This document shows, in pieces, positions 1-10,815 of a stretch of DNA of 45,439 nt (its first letter is position 1; every line of letters starts with the position of its first letter). This stretch comes from Thermoplasmata archaeon. Lineage in GTDB: Archaea; Thermoplasmatota; Thermoplasmata; GCA-020350865. A model generated the notes under the pieces. It was not told the DNA's origin and searched no databases. It saw only the letters and a program-made list of their open reading frames with translations. The stretch covers positions 4,108,870-4,154,308 of the forward strand of contig CP070672.1 in assembly GCA_020351895.1 (NCBI GenBank), in the 5' to 3' direction. A program made the translations under genes and the position numbers.

Positions 1-1129
1 CCCGCTTTGTTTTCGCCTCAATGGCTCTTATGAAATTATCCCCCAACTCGGTATGGACCTTGTATGCCAGGTCTACAGCTGTTGCACCCCTTTTCATTAG
101 GTACGCATCAGGCAGCACCCTACCGTCCTTATCTGTGAGATGCGTCTCATCCTCCACAGGATAAACGACTATCAGATCCAGGAGCTTAAACACGGCATCT
201 TCAACGCATCTTTGAACGCCGGTATCACCGATTTTCTCCAGTATGTGCTCGATCTTCTTGAATGCATTTTGGTGTGCATCTGAAAGCTCTTTTCCCTCAT
301 TAACATTGAATCGGCTCGATCCAGGAACATATTCGATAAGATCCCCTTTGGAGGCTCTCCTTAAGGCCAGCTCCACCTCTGCACAGGTTGGTATCACTAT
401 ATAGTCCTTTAATGCGTCAAGATTCTTTAAATTCTCCTCTGGTGCTATCTCGCATTTATTTGCCGCTATGATCATGGGTTTTGAGTGCCTTCTGATGTGG
501 TGAGAAAGACTCAACAGGTCCTCCTCGTTCCATTGTGTGGTTTTTTCCCCTAAATCTGCGTCCCTAAGCGCGGCATGGATCATGCCTTCCGTGATTCCTA
601 GACCTGTTAGCTTCTCTGCTAGGATCCTTTCAACCTTAGCACCGTCCATCTCGATCTGTTTTGAGAGTTTGTGCCAGTCTTTGAAGAGTATGCCTTTTAT
701 CCAATGGTTTATCTCCCGCTCCAGGAACTGCACATCGTCTAGAGGATCGTGGGCTCCAACCTCACAGGGATTGCCTTCGCTGTCTGTGGCTCCGCTGGCA
801 TCCACGATATGAATCAGGGCCGATGCCTGTCTCAGATCATCAAGAAACTTGTTTCCCAAACCTTTGCCCTTGTGCGCGTCCGGCACCAAACCAGCCACAT
901 CTATGGCTTCAACGGGAACCAGTCGGGTTCCGTTTTCACATTGCGAGTTTCTTGGATTGCATTGAGTTTCAAATTCAATATGGGGGCATGTTGCCCTGAC
1001 ATACATGACTCCCCTGTTTGCATCGATTGTGGTGAATGGATACGAGGCGATCTCGGCAGGAGCCAGGGTGGCGGCTGAAAAGAAAGTGGACTTGCCCACA
1101 TTGGGCTTACCAACAACACCTATCTCCAT
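1..1129 (-). CDS. YchF/Ygr210-type translation-associated GTPase (partial, C-terminus cut)
   Basis: Reading the minus strand from ATG at 1129 gives an open frame of 376 codons that runs off the left edge, so only the last residues and stop are missing. Visible motifs are a P-loop GKPNVGKST (residues 7-15), a switch region PFTTIDAN (31-38), the G3/switch II segment [20 protein letters not shown] (77-96) typical of the YchF/OLA1 family, and a G4 motif of the form AANKCE. The archaeal Ygr210 subgroup keeps a lysine here, unlike bacterial YchF. The last part ([18 protein letters not shown]) matches a TGS domain. Family members bind ATP or GTP and associate with ribosomes; the exact role in archaea is unsettled. 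It is divergent from pyrG across a 148-bp gap holding both promoters. A T/A-rich element (about 1150-1166) could be its TATA box, implying a very short leader. Confidence 0.9.
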   Translation of the reverse strand, partial: MEIGVVGKPNVGKSTFFSAATLAPAEIASYPFTTIDANRGVMYVRATCPHIEFETQCNPRNSQCENGTRLVPVEAIDVAGLVPDAHKGKGLGNKFLDDLRQASALIHIVDASGATDSEGNPCEVGAHDPLDDVQFLEREINHWIKGILFKDWHKLSKQIEMDGAKVERILAEKLTGLGITEGMIHAALRDADLGEKTTQWNEEDLLSLSHHIRRHSKPMIIAANKCEIAPEENLKNLDALKDYIVIPTCAEVELALRRASKGDLIEYVPGSSRFNVNEGKELSDAHQNAFKKIEHILEKIGDTGVQRCVEDAVFKLLDLIVVYPVEDETHLTDKDGRVLPDAYLMKRGATAVDLAYKVHTELGDNFIRAIEAKTKR

Positions 1130-1235
1130 GGTATCCTCAACACCCTATTACATTAGAAATTAAAAAAGATGTGGGATAAAAAATAAGGAGTAGGCTGGGA
1201 TTTGCACAACCCTCCTGCCAAATAGTACCACGTTA

Positions 1236-1244
1236 CCTTTATAG
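1236..1244 (+). promoter_or_regulatory. TATA box of pyrG
   Basis: CCTTTATAG lies about 38 bp before the pyrG ATG. Transcription should start near 1266, giving a leader of roughly 12 nt that contains the Shine-Dalgarno-like GTGAGG at 1270-1275. Inferred from spacing only. Confidence 0.5.
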
Positions 1245-1277
1245 ACACCCAACGCAATTCCCTATTCCCGTGAGGCA

Positions 1278-2876
1278 ATGAAATACATTATCGTCACGGG
1301 AGGTGTTTTATCTGGCCTTGGTAAGGGCATCACAGTATCTTCCATGGGAAAACTCCTGGAAAGTCGCGGCCTGAAGGTTACAGCAATAAAGATCGACCCG
1401 TACCTTAATTGCGATGCAGGCACAATGAATCCATATCAACACGGTGAAGTTTTCGTACTGGATGATGGAAGCGAGGTGGACTTGGACCTCGGCAACTATG
1501 AACGATTTCTTGATGTTAACCTGACAGCGGATCACAACATAACCACTGGGAAGGCGTATAGAGCGGTTATAGAGAAGGAAAGGAGGGGTGATTATCTAGG
1601 TCAGACCGTGCAGATCATTCCGCATATTACGGATGAGATACGAAATATGACCAAAGAAGCCGCCGAAAAATCGGGCGTTGATGTGACGCTTGTGGAGTTG
1701 GGAGGTACAGTGGGTGACATTGAATCCATGCCATTTTTAGAGGCTATGAGGCAGTTGCATATAGAGGTTGGCCACGAACACTGCATGTTCGTTCACATAA
1801 CCCTCGTACCAGTGATGAGCGTGGTAGGGGAGCAGAAGACGAAACCAACTCAACACTCGGTAAAGGAATTGAGGGCCATAGGCATTCAACCTGATGCCAT
1901 CGTATGCAGGGCAAAAAAACCCCTTTCCAAGTCAATCAAGGATAAGATATCATTGTTCTGCGATGTTCCCACCACCGCCGTGATCAGTGCTCCAGATGCC
2001 GCGAGTATTTATCAGGTACCTTTGATCCTGGAGGAACAGGGACTCACTGATTTTCTTTTAAAGAGACTGGGGATTGCTACGACTTCCGAGGACCTCAAGG
2101 AATGGAGGACCTTCCTTGATAGAATCGAGAATCCAGAGGCAGAGGTGAGTGTGGCAATTGTGGGGAAGTACACCCATCTAAAGGACTCGTACCTGAGCCA
2201 CATTGAGGCATTGAATCATTCTGGTGCAATGACACAAACCAAGGTGAATATAAGATGGGTTGAGGCAGAGGATGATAAGCCTGGTGCAACTGCAGCACAG
2301 CTCGATGGAGTGGAAGGGATAGTGGTGCCTGGTGGATTTGGAAAGCGTGGTGCAATAGGAAAAATAGAGGCAGCGAGGTTTGCAAGAGAAAATAGAATAC
2401 CGTTTTTAGGGATCTGTCTGGGCTTTCAGCTGGCAACAACCGAGTTCTGCAGAAATGTTCTGGGCCTTGTGGGGGCGAACAGTACAGAATTCGATAAGAA
2501 TACACCTCACCCCGTTGTGGACATATTACCTGAACAGAAGAACGTAAAAAATCTTGGTGGTACGATGCGTTTGGGTGCCCATCCGGTTATAATCGATGAA
2601 GGCTCAAAGGCATATGAGCTGTACTCCTCTACTCAGATATCTGAGAGGCACCGTCACAGGTATGAGATCAATCCAAATTACATCAAACAGATCCAAGACA
2701 ACGGCCTAAAATATACAGGTAGATCACCAGACAAGATAAGAATGGAAATCGCTGAACTCGAGGATCATCCCTACTTCGTGGCATCACAGTTTCATCCCGA
2801 GTTGAAGTCCAGACCAATGAAACCTGCACCTCTTTACCTGGGATTGTTGAAGGCGGTTTTAGAGCTGCGAAAATAG
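1278..2876 (+). CDS. pyrG: CTP synthase (glutamine-hydrolysing)
   Basis: The 532-aa product has the full family length and converts UTP, ATP and glutamine to CTP in the cytosol. The N-terminal amidoligase domain starts with [19 protein letters not shown] and contains the nucleotide-binding run [20 protein letters not shown] followed by [12 protein letters not shown]. The class I glutamine amidotransferase domain carries an oxyanion segment GGFGKRG, the nucleophile Cys380 in [11 protein letters not shown], and His506/Glu508 in SQFHPEL, so all catalytic residues are present. The start at 1278 is preceded by GTGAGG with suitable spacing. The gene stands alone: it is divergent from the GTPase gene and followed by a 184-bp gap before the first M6 protease. 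Nothing unusual is seen. Confidence 0.98.
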   Translation: MKYIIVTGGVLSGLGKGITVSSMGKLLESRGLKVTAIKIDPYLNCDAGTMNPYQHGEVFVLDDGSEVDLDLGNYERFLDVNLTADHNITTGKAYRAVIEKERRGDYLGQTVQIIPHITDEIRNMTKEAAEKSGVDVTLVELGGTVGDIESMPFLEAMRQLHIEVGHEHCMFVHITLVPVMSVVGEQKTKPTQHSVKELRAIGIQPDAIVCRAKKPLSKSIKDKISLFCDVPTTAVISAPDAASIYQVPLILEEQGLTDFLLKRLGIATTSEDLKEWRTFLDRIENPEAEVSVAIVGKYTHLKDSYLSHIEALNHSGAMTQTKVNIRWVEAEDDKPGATAAQLDGVEGIVVPGGFGKRGAIGKIEAARFARENRIPFLGICLGFQLATTEFCRNVLGLVGANSTEFDKNTPHPVVDILPEQKNVKNLGGTMRLGAHPVIIDEGSKAYELYSSTQISERHRHRYEINPNYIKQIQDNGLKYTGRSPDKIRMEIAELEDHPYFVASQFHPELKSRPMKPAPLYLGLLKAVLELRK

Positions 2877-2959
2877 GATTTAGATCCATAGGTTTAAAAT
2901 CCCAATATCCAAATAAGCCTAAATTTTAAGATGTCACTCTCAAGGGGGATAGGAAAGAG

Positions 2960-2969
2960 TATTTATATC
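2960..2969 (+). promoter_or_regulatory. TATA box of the first M6 protease gene
   Basis: TATTTATATC lies about 95 bp before the ATG at 3061. The implied leader is near 70 nt and has no clear Shine-Dalgarno. An in-frame TGA at 3052 rules out an upstream in-frame start. A second weaker element (GGTATATTC, near 3007-3015) could give a shorter leader. Confidence 0.4.
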
Positions 2970-3060
2970 ATTTTTACCATAACTAAGGCTAGATTATGAA
3001 CTGGGAGGTATATTCAGCGGTTTATCATCTGAATATCGAGCTAATGTTTATTGAGAAAAT

Positions 3061-6000
3061 ATGCGCTTTGGAATTGGAAACGGTGGAACATTGAGAAGAA
3101 TCATTAAAAAAGGTAATTTGGGTAATATAATTCTACTTTTTGTACTAAGCCTGATGGTGATTGGATTCCTGGGATCCATTGTTGTGGATGTGGAGGAAGA
3201 TAACATCCCAATGGAAAATAATGGGTTGGACATCTCAAGTAGATGGAAAGATTCACCGACATATGAAATGCTATCCAATGGCTATATTACATATCCACCA
3301 GATCCCACACCATATTTCCTGAAACAGCCGGATGGCACCGAATTTGAAGCAAGGAATGTTGGAGAGAGAATAGGGGGACATGTGGAGACCATGGACGGGT
3401 ATACTATTATCCAGGATGAGAGGGGGTGGTGGACCTATGCGAAAAAAGATTATAGAGGTGTGCTTGTACCTACAAACGATAAGGTTTGCAAGATAGAACC
3501 TGAATCGATTTTAGGTCTCAGGAAACATTTGTCCAATGACTATCCTGAGGTAGAGAAGGAAGATCGCAACAGGTTACATCATTCAACCCGTGCCCCCCCT
3601 ACCAACACGACATGGAAGGCAATAGCAATTATGCTGAATTTCACGGATGAGGATTTCGACTCAGGGAATAACATTTCTCATTTTCAGCAAATGTTAAATG
3701 GTACGACAGGCAACACGATGCGAACCTATTATAGGGAAGTTTCATACGGACAATTTGATATTGAAGTGGATGTTTTTGGTCCGTTTCAGAGCAATCGTAC
3801 CATGGCTTATTATGGGGACAATAATCCTCCAGGGAGAGATAATGCCAACGGCTCAATATCTAACATGGCCAAGGAGGCCGTGCAATTAGCTGATCCAACA
3901 GTTGATTTCTCACCGTATGATTTAGACTCCGATGGAACAGTAGATGCGCTTTTTATTATTCACGCTGGCTCGGGAGAGGAGCAGAGTTCTAATGAATACG
4001 ATATTTGGTCACATATGAGCTCTGCATGGTATAATACGAATGATGGCGTCTGGACAGGTCCGTATTCCACAGAACCTGAAGACGGAAAGATCGGTGTGTT
4101 TTGCCATGAATTCGGCCACATACTGAGATTACCAGACCTGTACGATACTGACTACTCCTCTAAAGGTATCGGTCAATGGGGAGTAATGGCAGGCGGTTCC
4201 TGGAACGGTGGTGGCAATACTCCTGCACATTTCAGCGCATGGCCGAAAATAAGACTTGGGTGGGTCGAACCCCGAATCGTAACCTCAGATCTATCATTAT
4301 TTCAGATAGAAATTCCCCCTGTGGAAAATAATACCGTGATATACAAAATCTGGGCCCATGATCCATCCGAAAACACTGATGAGTATTTCTTGGTGGAAAA
4401 CCGGCAAAAGATTGGATATGACAGTGCCTTGCCAGGCGATGGCATATTGATATGGCACATAGATGAATCTCAGAGTAACAATAATGATGAAACTCATTAT
4501 TTAGTGGATTTGGAAGAGGCCGATGGCGATCAAGAACTTGAGACTTCAAGTGGCATTAGCGAATCAACAGATCCCTGGAAAAACACAGTCATGGGTTTTA
4601 GAAACACCACAAATCCCAACAGCAGTAGCTACAATGGATCAGATACTCACGTTTGGGTTTGGAACATAAGCGCTATTGATCCTGTTAGTAAAAATATGTC
4701 GGTTGGTTTTAACGAGATTTATTCAGGTCCAACAGGCATATTCATCTCGGATCCTGTAAGCAACACGACAATTCCCCCCATGTACAACTTCGTAATCAGC
4801 GATATCGAGTTCCCTGATGAGGACATAGGCTCTGATAATGATGGAAACAACGGCTCCTTTGTACTCGAATCTAAACGTAATAACACATTAAATCCTTGGA
4901 ACGCCACTCCCAGTCAATCGCAAATGAGCTGGGTCGGTGGTGTGGCGGGTGTGATCAATTGTACAGCTTTACCAGGAGGTTTCTGGGACTTTCGCGTGAA
5001 AATCTTAGATGAAGAAGGTCATTTGCTCTATACCCCTTATATCTGGAACATCACGATTCCAGAGAACAATCCCCCTGTTGCAGACGCAGGGGAAGATAAT
5101 TTGACGGATGTAAATGAGATCACGGTTTTGGATGGATCAGGTTCATATGACGATTCTGGTTATATTATCTGGTATAATTGGACCTTTGGAGACGGCACAT
5201 TTCAAAATGGTTCAGATCCAGTGGTAACACATATTTACAACGAAACAGGCACTTATACGGTAATTTTAAACGTGACCGATAGCTTTGGGAATTGGGATAA
5301 TGACACTGTTAACATTACAGTTGAAGATTTAGGAGCACCCACCACCACGCTTAACATAGGTGACCCAAAGTATCGAGAAAATGTCCAGGATCATTACAAT
5401 GTAACCTCAATTACACCCTTCAGTCTTACAGCAGTAGACAATTACTCGGGTGTGAACTTTACATGGTATAAGATAGATGGAGTTTATTTCGTAGGTAATG
5501 ACTTCACGTTAATGGGTTATGATGAGGGAATGCACAACCTTTCTTGGGGTAGTGTCGATAATGTGGGTAATAATGAGACAGGTAACTACGAGACCGTTAT
5601 TCTGGATGATACACCTCCGGATACAGCTCTTAGTATTGGTTCTCCAAAGCACAGGAAAAGTGGAAGCGATATCTTGAATGTGACTGATACAACGATATTC
5701 ACATTGTCTCCAACCGACCAATACTCTGGGGTGGACTATACTTGGTATACTATAGAAGGGGATTATTACGAGGGGACATCCTTCAATCTAAGCGGATATC
5801 TAGAGGGCTTAATAACTATACTTTATTCAAGTGTTGATAACCTTGGCAATTTCCAAATCTCGAATATAATCGTCAACCTCGATACTTCGAAGCCCATAAC
5901 GACTCTGACCATTGGAGCCCCAAAATACAGAGAATTTGGCACAGACAACTGGAATGTGACAACTTCAACAGATTTCTCACTCACACACAATTATGATGGT

Positions 6001-9000
6001 ATGGGTTCGGGAATAAATTTCACTTGGTATACCATCGACAGCACATTCTATATTTACTCAACACCTTTTACACTCACACCAGGTATACATACAATTATTT
6101 GGGGTAGTGAAGATAACCTTACCTTAAACGAGACAGGGAATTCAATAGAAGTATATGTCGATATAACGCCCCCTATCACCACTCTTTTCGTTGGAAATCC
6201 GAAAAATAGCTCATCACCGATGTATATCAATTCTAGTACGGGTTTTGATTTAACAGCCACAGACGATCCAGGCTCTGGTGTGGCCGGTATCTGGTACAGG
6301 ATTGATTCCGGTGCTTGGACACTCTACAGTGGACAATTCACCATATCGATTTCTGGAGCCCACACCCTCTACTACAATTCCACTGATAATCTAGGACAGA
6401 GTGAAACCATAATGTCTTTTGAAATATTTGTGGATAATGATCCACCCGAGACGACTCCTTCCGCAGGAAATCCAAATTATGGCTCACAACCAACATTTAT
6501 CAATTTGAATACATATTTGAATTTGACAGCCACAGATGGTCTCGGTTCGGGAGTGGATTCGATTTGGTATAAAATAGACTCGGGAAATTGGTCACTTTAC
6601 AGCGGGGAGTTCAATATGTCAACTCCGGGAGCTCATATGGTCTTTTTCAATTCAACTGACAATCTAGGGCAGGTTGAAACCACAAAATCTTATGAGGTGT
6701 ACGTTGATATTAATCCACCCACAAGCATTATCACAATAAAAGATCCAAATTATGGATTTTCACCAACCTTTGTCAATTCAAGTACATATATCAATTTATC
6801 GGCGACAGATGGCCTGGGCTCGGGTGTTTTTGGTATCAGGTATAAGATAGACTGGAACGGAATATGGGGGCCCTACGTCGGAGAATTCACAATCTCAACA
6901 CCCGGATTACACACGATACATTATTATTCAACTGACAATCTTGGACTCGATGAGGTTGTTAAGACCTTCGACGTCTTTGTCGATGATTCACCCCCCGTTT
7001 CAACACTGACAATGGGAGATCCAAAAATTGGCTCATCGCCAACATATATCAATTCAAGCACAGAATTCAATTTGACTGCCACAGATGGTACAGGATCAGG
7101 CTTGGCTACTATCTGGTACAGGATAGACTCAGGTTCCTGGGTGCAATATGTCTCGAACTTTACTATATCAACATCCGGAGATCATACACTCTATTACAAA
7201 TCAACGGATAATCTTGGGCAGGATGAAAATCAGAAGTCAATTGATGTATACGTGGATATTACACCACCACAGACAACGGTAAATGTTGGGGATCCAAAAT
7301 ACAGCTCCTCACCAACCTATGTCGATTCCGGCACTAATTTCAATTTAACAGCAACTGATGGGACGGGTTCAGGTGTTGCATCCATTTGGTATAAAATCGA
7401 CTCAGGGATTTGGACTCTTTATGCTGGTAATTTTACAATATCCACATTAGGGGCACACACTATTTATTATAACGCAACCGACATTCTTGGGCGAGACGAG
7501 ATCACCAAATCGTTCGAATTATTCGTGGATGATGCACCACCCGAAACAACGCTAACTTTAGGTAATCCCAAGTTCGGCTCATCACCACCATATATCAATT
7601 CCAGTACAGATATCACACTAATGGCAAATGATGCATCAGGATCGGGTGTGGCTACTATTTGGTATAAAATTGATACCGGTATTTGGACCCCATACAGCGG
7701 GGATTTCAATGTCCAAGCTTCCGGCGCTCACACAGTATATTACTATTCTACCGATAATCTAGGGCATGAAGAAATAATCAAATCCTATAATATTATCGTG
7801 GATAACGCACCACCCGAAACCACTATTACCATGGGAAATCCAAGGTACAGCTCCTCACCCACTTATGTAAATTCCAGCACGGATTTCAATCTAACTGCCA
7901 CAGACGGCACAGGCTCGGGTTTGGCCACAATCTGGTATAAAATCGATTCTGGTTCCTGGACGCAGTATATTTCGGATTTCACTGTGTCCACATCCGGGGC
8001 TCATACCCTCTACTACAAATCAACCGATAATCTAGGGCAAGATGAAGATACAAAAACAATGGACATTTATGTGGATATCACACCTCCTGAGACCACAATT
8101 TCCGTTGGAGATCCACAGTATAGCTCATCCCCAAAATACGTTACCTCGAGCACAGAATTCAATTTAACTGCGACAGATGGCATGGGTTCTGGTGTTGCAT
8201 ATATTTGGTATAAAATCGATACTGGTAACTTTATTACATACAACGGGAACTTCACGGTCTCAACTTCAGGTGCTCATAATATCACATACTATTCAACCGA
8301 TAATCTCCAGAGGGATGAACCTACCAAGATCTATTATATAATCGTGGATAATTCCCCTCCAACCACCAACTTATCGGTGGGAGTACCGAAGTTTCGAGAA
8401 ACTGATCTTGATCCTTGGAATGTTACCAAAGAAACGGACTTCATCCTAAACCCAATAGACGATTTCTCAGGAGTAAAAATAACCTGGTACACCATTGATG
8501 GTGAATATTTTGAAGCCTTGAATTTTAATTTATTAGGCCATGAAGAGGGCCCACACATGATAACCTGGGGGAGTCTTGATAATCTGGGTAATAACGAAAC
8601 AAATCCCCCCATGATTGTAATCCTACAAGCGTCCTCTCCCACCACCAACCTTTCCATAGGGATGCCTATATATCGTGGATTACCAACAGATTTTTGGAAT
8701 GTAACCTCGACCTCAACATTCACCCTTACTCCATTATCCTCTATTGGCATTATTGATTTCATATGGTATACAATCGATGGCGAATACTTTGAAGGAGATA
8801 CATTCAATCTATCGGGTTATGATGATGAACCGCATTCAATTACATGGGGTAGCCAGGATAAACTCGGGCACAACGAGACAGGCAATTTTATAATCGTTTT
8901 GTTGGATAATACGGAGCCCACAAGTTCAATAGACTTTGAGGAACCAACGTATCCACACAATCCCATTTTTAATGTTACAGGTTATACCCCAATAAATCTC

Positions 9001-10683
9001 AGCTCAACAGATAATACTGGATGTGGTGTTGAATCCATTTACTATCGAATATTCAGGGATTCGAATCTTGTTTTGGACTGGACCGAATATATACAAGGGA
9101 CAATATTTTTCAACTTATCTGACTATGACGACGGATTTTTCACAATTGCTTTCAATGCAACTGATCACCTTGGTAATGTGGAGTTATCCAAACTCTATTA
9201 CCTTTACCTTGATAACACTCCACCATCGACGAATATTGACTTTGATAATCCTAGATACAGGAATGGTGACGTAGGTTACTGGAACGTCACTTCCAAGACT
9301 CAGTTCTCACTTAACGCCTCGGATTCACAATCGAAAGTGAACTTCACTTGGTTTAAAATCGATTCAGATTATTTCGTTGGCTCCTCCTTTAACTTATCAG
9401 GTTACGATGATGACATGTATACCATTTCTTGGGGCAGCATAGACAATCTAGGCAACCAAGAGGCAGAGAAGACGATAAATGTAATACTCGATAACAGTCC
9501 CCCTGATACAAATTTGGATATTGGAACACCAAAATACCATGAAAGCCTTGATGATATATGGAATGTAACAGAAGATACCTCCTTTACATTAACATCACTG
9601 GACCAGCACTCTGGAGTGAGTGTAATATGGTACAAGATCGATGAGGTGTATTTTGAAGGCTCAAATTTTGACCTCTCGGGATTGGATGACGGTCTACACA
9701 CCATAACCTGGGGAAGTATCGACAACCTGGGTAACGAAGAGCCTGAAAGAACAATATCTGTAATTCTCGATACCTCACCGCCCTCAACTGAGTTGGTAAT
9801 AGGAACACCAAAATACCGAGAGAACGATAATGACAACTGGAACGTCATTGAATCCACAGAATTTACGTTAATATCCACAGATCAATACTCCGGTGTCGAC
9901 CTAACATGGTATACCATAGATGATGACTACTTTGAAGGATTGACATTCGATTTTGAGGGATATTCTGATGGACTTTATACTATTACGTGGGTTTCCTTAG
10001 ATAATCTCGGATGGAATGAAACACCCAATACTCTTTTTATTAACCTCGATAACACCCCACCTTCGGTTTCCATAGATATCGGCTGGCCAAATGTGACCGT
10101 AGATAACGTTACCCATATAACCTCGACGACACCCATAACTCTAAATTCATTTGATTCAGGTGTTAACGGAACAACGGTTTTCTATAGCATCGATGGTGGT
10201 GCCACCTATTCCATGTATGAATCTCCTTTTACTGTCTCCTCAACAACAACCGCCATTATCTACGGTGGTGAGGATGCCCTTGGAAATCGTGGTGAGGAAT
10301 CATCCTTCTATATGGTTGTTGATAATAGTGATACCGATGAAGATGGAACCTATGATCTCAACGACAAAGATGATGATAACGATGGATTATCTGACGAAGA
10401 AGAAATAACCCTAGGTACGGATCCTCTAAATACTGATACGGATGGTGACGGCCGCGATGACTTAAATGATAAATACCCAACAGATAAAGATAAATGGAGG
10501 GATCCAACGGATTGGGAAAAACTCCCGATAGTCGGCGGATATGAACAATCTTTTTGTTTTAACTTCCTTATAATTTTTGTTATTTTGATCATCATATTGG
10601 TAGTCATTTTAAAACAATATAAAAAATGGAGAGCCCGATCGTCTTGGAAGGAGGGACCTGACGGCAAATCTGGCAATAAATAA
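3061..10683 (+). CDS. Giant membrane-anchored M6-family metalloprotease with PKD and 18 Ig-like repeats (copy 1)
   Basis: The 2540-aa protein has a hydrophobic segment near residues 21-42 (IILLFVLSLMVIGFLGSIVV). The catalytic domain belongs to the M6 (immune inhibitor A-like) peptidases: HEFGHILRLPDLYD starts at His349 and is followed by GQWGVMAGGSWNGG and AHFSAWPKIRLGW. A PKD domain starts near residue 669 (PPVADAGE, YNWTFGDGTF). Next come 18 units of about 85-95 aa, each opening with a PPxTxLxIGxPKYR-like strand and ending near DNLGNxETxxxxVxxDxxPP, resembling Ig-like/OmpL47-type repeats. Near residues 2424-2475 is a calcium-binding thrombospondin-3-like run (DTDEDG, DKDDDNDGLSDEEE, DTDGDGRDD), then a C-terminal TM (about 2499-2518) and a basic tail. 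The architecture implies an outward-facing protease on a long stalk. The glycine usual after HEFGHxL is Arg356 here, so activity is less certain than in copy 2. Confidence 0.9.
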   Translation: MRFGIGNGGTLRRIIKKGNLGNIILLFVLSLMVIGFLGSIVVDVEEDNIPMENNGLDISSRWKDSPTYEMLSNGYITYPPDPTPYFLKQPDGTEFEARNVGERIGGHVETMDGYTIIQDERGWWTYAKKDYRGVLVPTNDKVCKIEPESILGLRKHLSNDYPEVEKEDRNRLHHSTRAPPTNTTWKAIAIMLNFTDEDFDSGNNISHFQQMLNGTTGNTMRTYYREVSYGQFDIEVDVFGPFQSNRTMAYYGDNNPPGRDNANGSISNMAKEAVQLADPTVDFSPYDLDSDGTVDALFIIHAGSGEEQSSNEYDIWSHMSSAWYNTNDGVWTGPYSTEPEDGKIGVFCHEFGHILRLPDLYDTDYSSKGIGQWGVMAGGSWNGGGNTPAHFSAWPKIRLGWVEPRIVTSDLSLFQIEIPPVENNTVIYKIWAHDPSENTDEYFLVENRQKIGYDSALPGDGILIWHIDESQSNNNDETHYLVDLEEADGDQELETSSGISESTDPWKNTVMGFRNTTNPNSSSYNGSDTHVWVWNISAIDPVSKNMSVGFNEIYSGPTGIFISDPVSNTTIPPMYNFVISDIEFPDEDIGSDNDGNNGSFVLESKRNNTLNPWNATPSQSQMSWVGGVAGVINCTALPGGFWDFRVKILDEEGHLLYTPYIWNITIPENNPPVADAGEDNLTDVNEITVLDGSGSYDDSGYIIWYNWTFGDGTFQNGSDPVVTHIYNETGTYTVILNVTDSFGNWDNDTVNITVEDLGAPTTTLNIGDPKYRENVQDHYNVTSITPFSLTAVDNYSGVNFTWYKIDGVYFVGNDFTLMGYDEGMHNLSWGSVDNVGNNETGNYETVILDDTPPDTALSIGSPKHRKSGSDILNVTDTTIFTLSPTDQYSGVDYTWYTIEGDYYEGTSFNLSGYLEGLITILYSSVDNLGNFQISNIIVNLDTSKPITTLTIGAPKYREFGTDNWNVTTSTDFSLTHNYDGMGSGINFTWYTIDSTFYIYSTPFTLTPGIHTIIWGSEDNLTLNETGNSIEVYVDITPPITTLFVGNPKNSSSPMYINSSTGFDLTATDDPGSGVAGIWYRIDSGAWTLYSGQFTISISGAHTLYYNSTDNLGQSETIMSFEIFVDNDPPETTPSAGNPNYGSQPTFINLNTYLNLTATDGLGSGVDSIWYKIDSGNWSLYSGEFNMSTPGAHMVFFNSTDNLGQVETTKSYEVYVDINPPTSIITIKDPNYGFSPTFVNSSTYINLSATDGLGSGVFGIRYKIDWNGIWGPYVGEFTISTPGLHTIHYYSTDNLGLDEVVKTFDVFVDDSPPVSTLTMGDPKIGSSPTYINSSTEFNLTATDGTGSGLATIWYRIDSGSWVQYVSNFTISTSGDHTLYYKSTDNLGQDENQKSIDVYVDITPPQTTVNVGDPKYSSSPTYVDSGTNFNLTATDGTGSGVASIWYKIDSGIWTLYAGNFTISTLGAHTIYYNATDILGRDEITKSFELFVDDAPPETTLTLGNPKFGSSPPYINSSTDITLMANDASGSGVATIWYKIDTGIWTPYSGDFNVQASGAHTVYYYSTDNLGHEEIIKSYNIIVDNAPPETTITMGNPRYSSSPTYVNSSTDFNLTATDGTGSGLATIWYKIDSGSWTQYISDFTVSTSGAHTLYYKSTDNLGQDEDTKTMDIYVDITPPETTISVGDPQYSSSPKYVTSSTEFNLTATDGMGSGVAYIWYKIDTGNFITYNGNFTVSTSGAHNITYYSTDNLQRDEPTKIYYIIVDNSPPTTNLSVGVPKFRETDLDPWNVTKETDFILNPIDDFSGVKITWYTIDGEYFEALNFNLLGHEEGPHMITWGSLDNLGNNETNPPMIVILQASSPTTNLSIGMPIYRGLPTDFWNVTSTSTFTLTPLSSIGIIDFIWYTIDGEYFEGDTFNLSGYDDEPHSITWGSQDKLGHNETGNFIIVLLDNTEPTSSIDFEEPTYPHNPIFNVTGYTPINLSSTDNTGCGVESIYYRIFRDSNLVLDWTEYIQGTIFFNLSDYDDGFFTIAFNATDHLGNVELSKLYYLYLDNTPPSTNIDFDNPRYRNGDVGYWNVTSKTQFSLNASDSQSKVNFTWFKIDSDYFVGSSFNLSGYDDDMYTISWGSIDNLGNQEAEKTINVILDNSPPDTNLDIGTPKYHESLDDIWNVTEDTSFTLTSLDQHSGVSVIWYKIDEVYFEGSNFDLSGLDDGLHTITWGSIDNLGNEEPERTISVILDTSPPSTELVIGTPKYRENDNDNWNVIESTEFTLISTDQYSGVDLTWYTIDDDYFEGLTFDFEGYSDGLYTITWVSLDNLGWNETPNTLFINLDNTPPSVSIDIGWPNVTVDNVTHITSTTPITLNSFDSGVNGTTVFYSIDGGATYSMYESPFTVSSTTTAIIYGGEDALGNRGEESSFYMVVDNSDTDEDGTYDLNDKDDDNDGLSDEEEITLGTDPLNTDTDGDGRDDLNDKYPTDKDKWRDPTDWEKLPIVGGYEQSFCFNFLIIFVILIIILVVILKQYKKWRARSSWKEGPDGKSGNK

Positions 10684-10708
10684 TATATATCGTATTGTGC
10701 ATATTATG

Positions 10709-10766
10709 AGCCAGAATAGAGTTACTGGCTGTATATACATTCCCGCAGACAAATCCTTTGTGGAAT
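10709..10766 (+). promoter_or_regulatory. Two-hairpin leader before the second M6 protease gene
   Basis: In the 123-bp gap between the M6 genes, AGCCAG (10709-10714) pairs with CTGGCT (10725-10730). Immediately after, ATTCC (10739-10743) plus ACAAA (10749-10753) pair with TTTGT (10757-10761) plus GGAAT (10762-10766), leaving a 5-nt bulge. An A/T-rich element (about 10682-10690) could be a TATA box. This could be a terminator for copy 1 or a leader structure for copy 2; the sequence does not decide. Confidence 0.35.
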
Positions 10767-10815
10767 AAAAAATCCCGGTAAAAAACGATTCAGGCATGAT
10801 ATAAGTGTGATAATA

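Noticed and set aside
8334..8807. 157-codon and similar minus-strand frames opposite the M6 repeats
   Set aside because: They lie inside the 2540-aa plus-strand gene and mirror its repeat periodicity.
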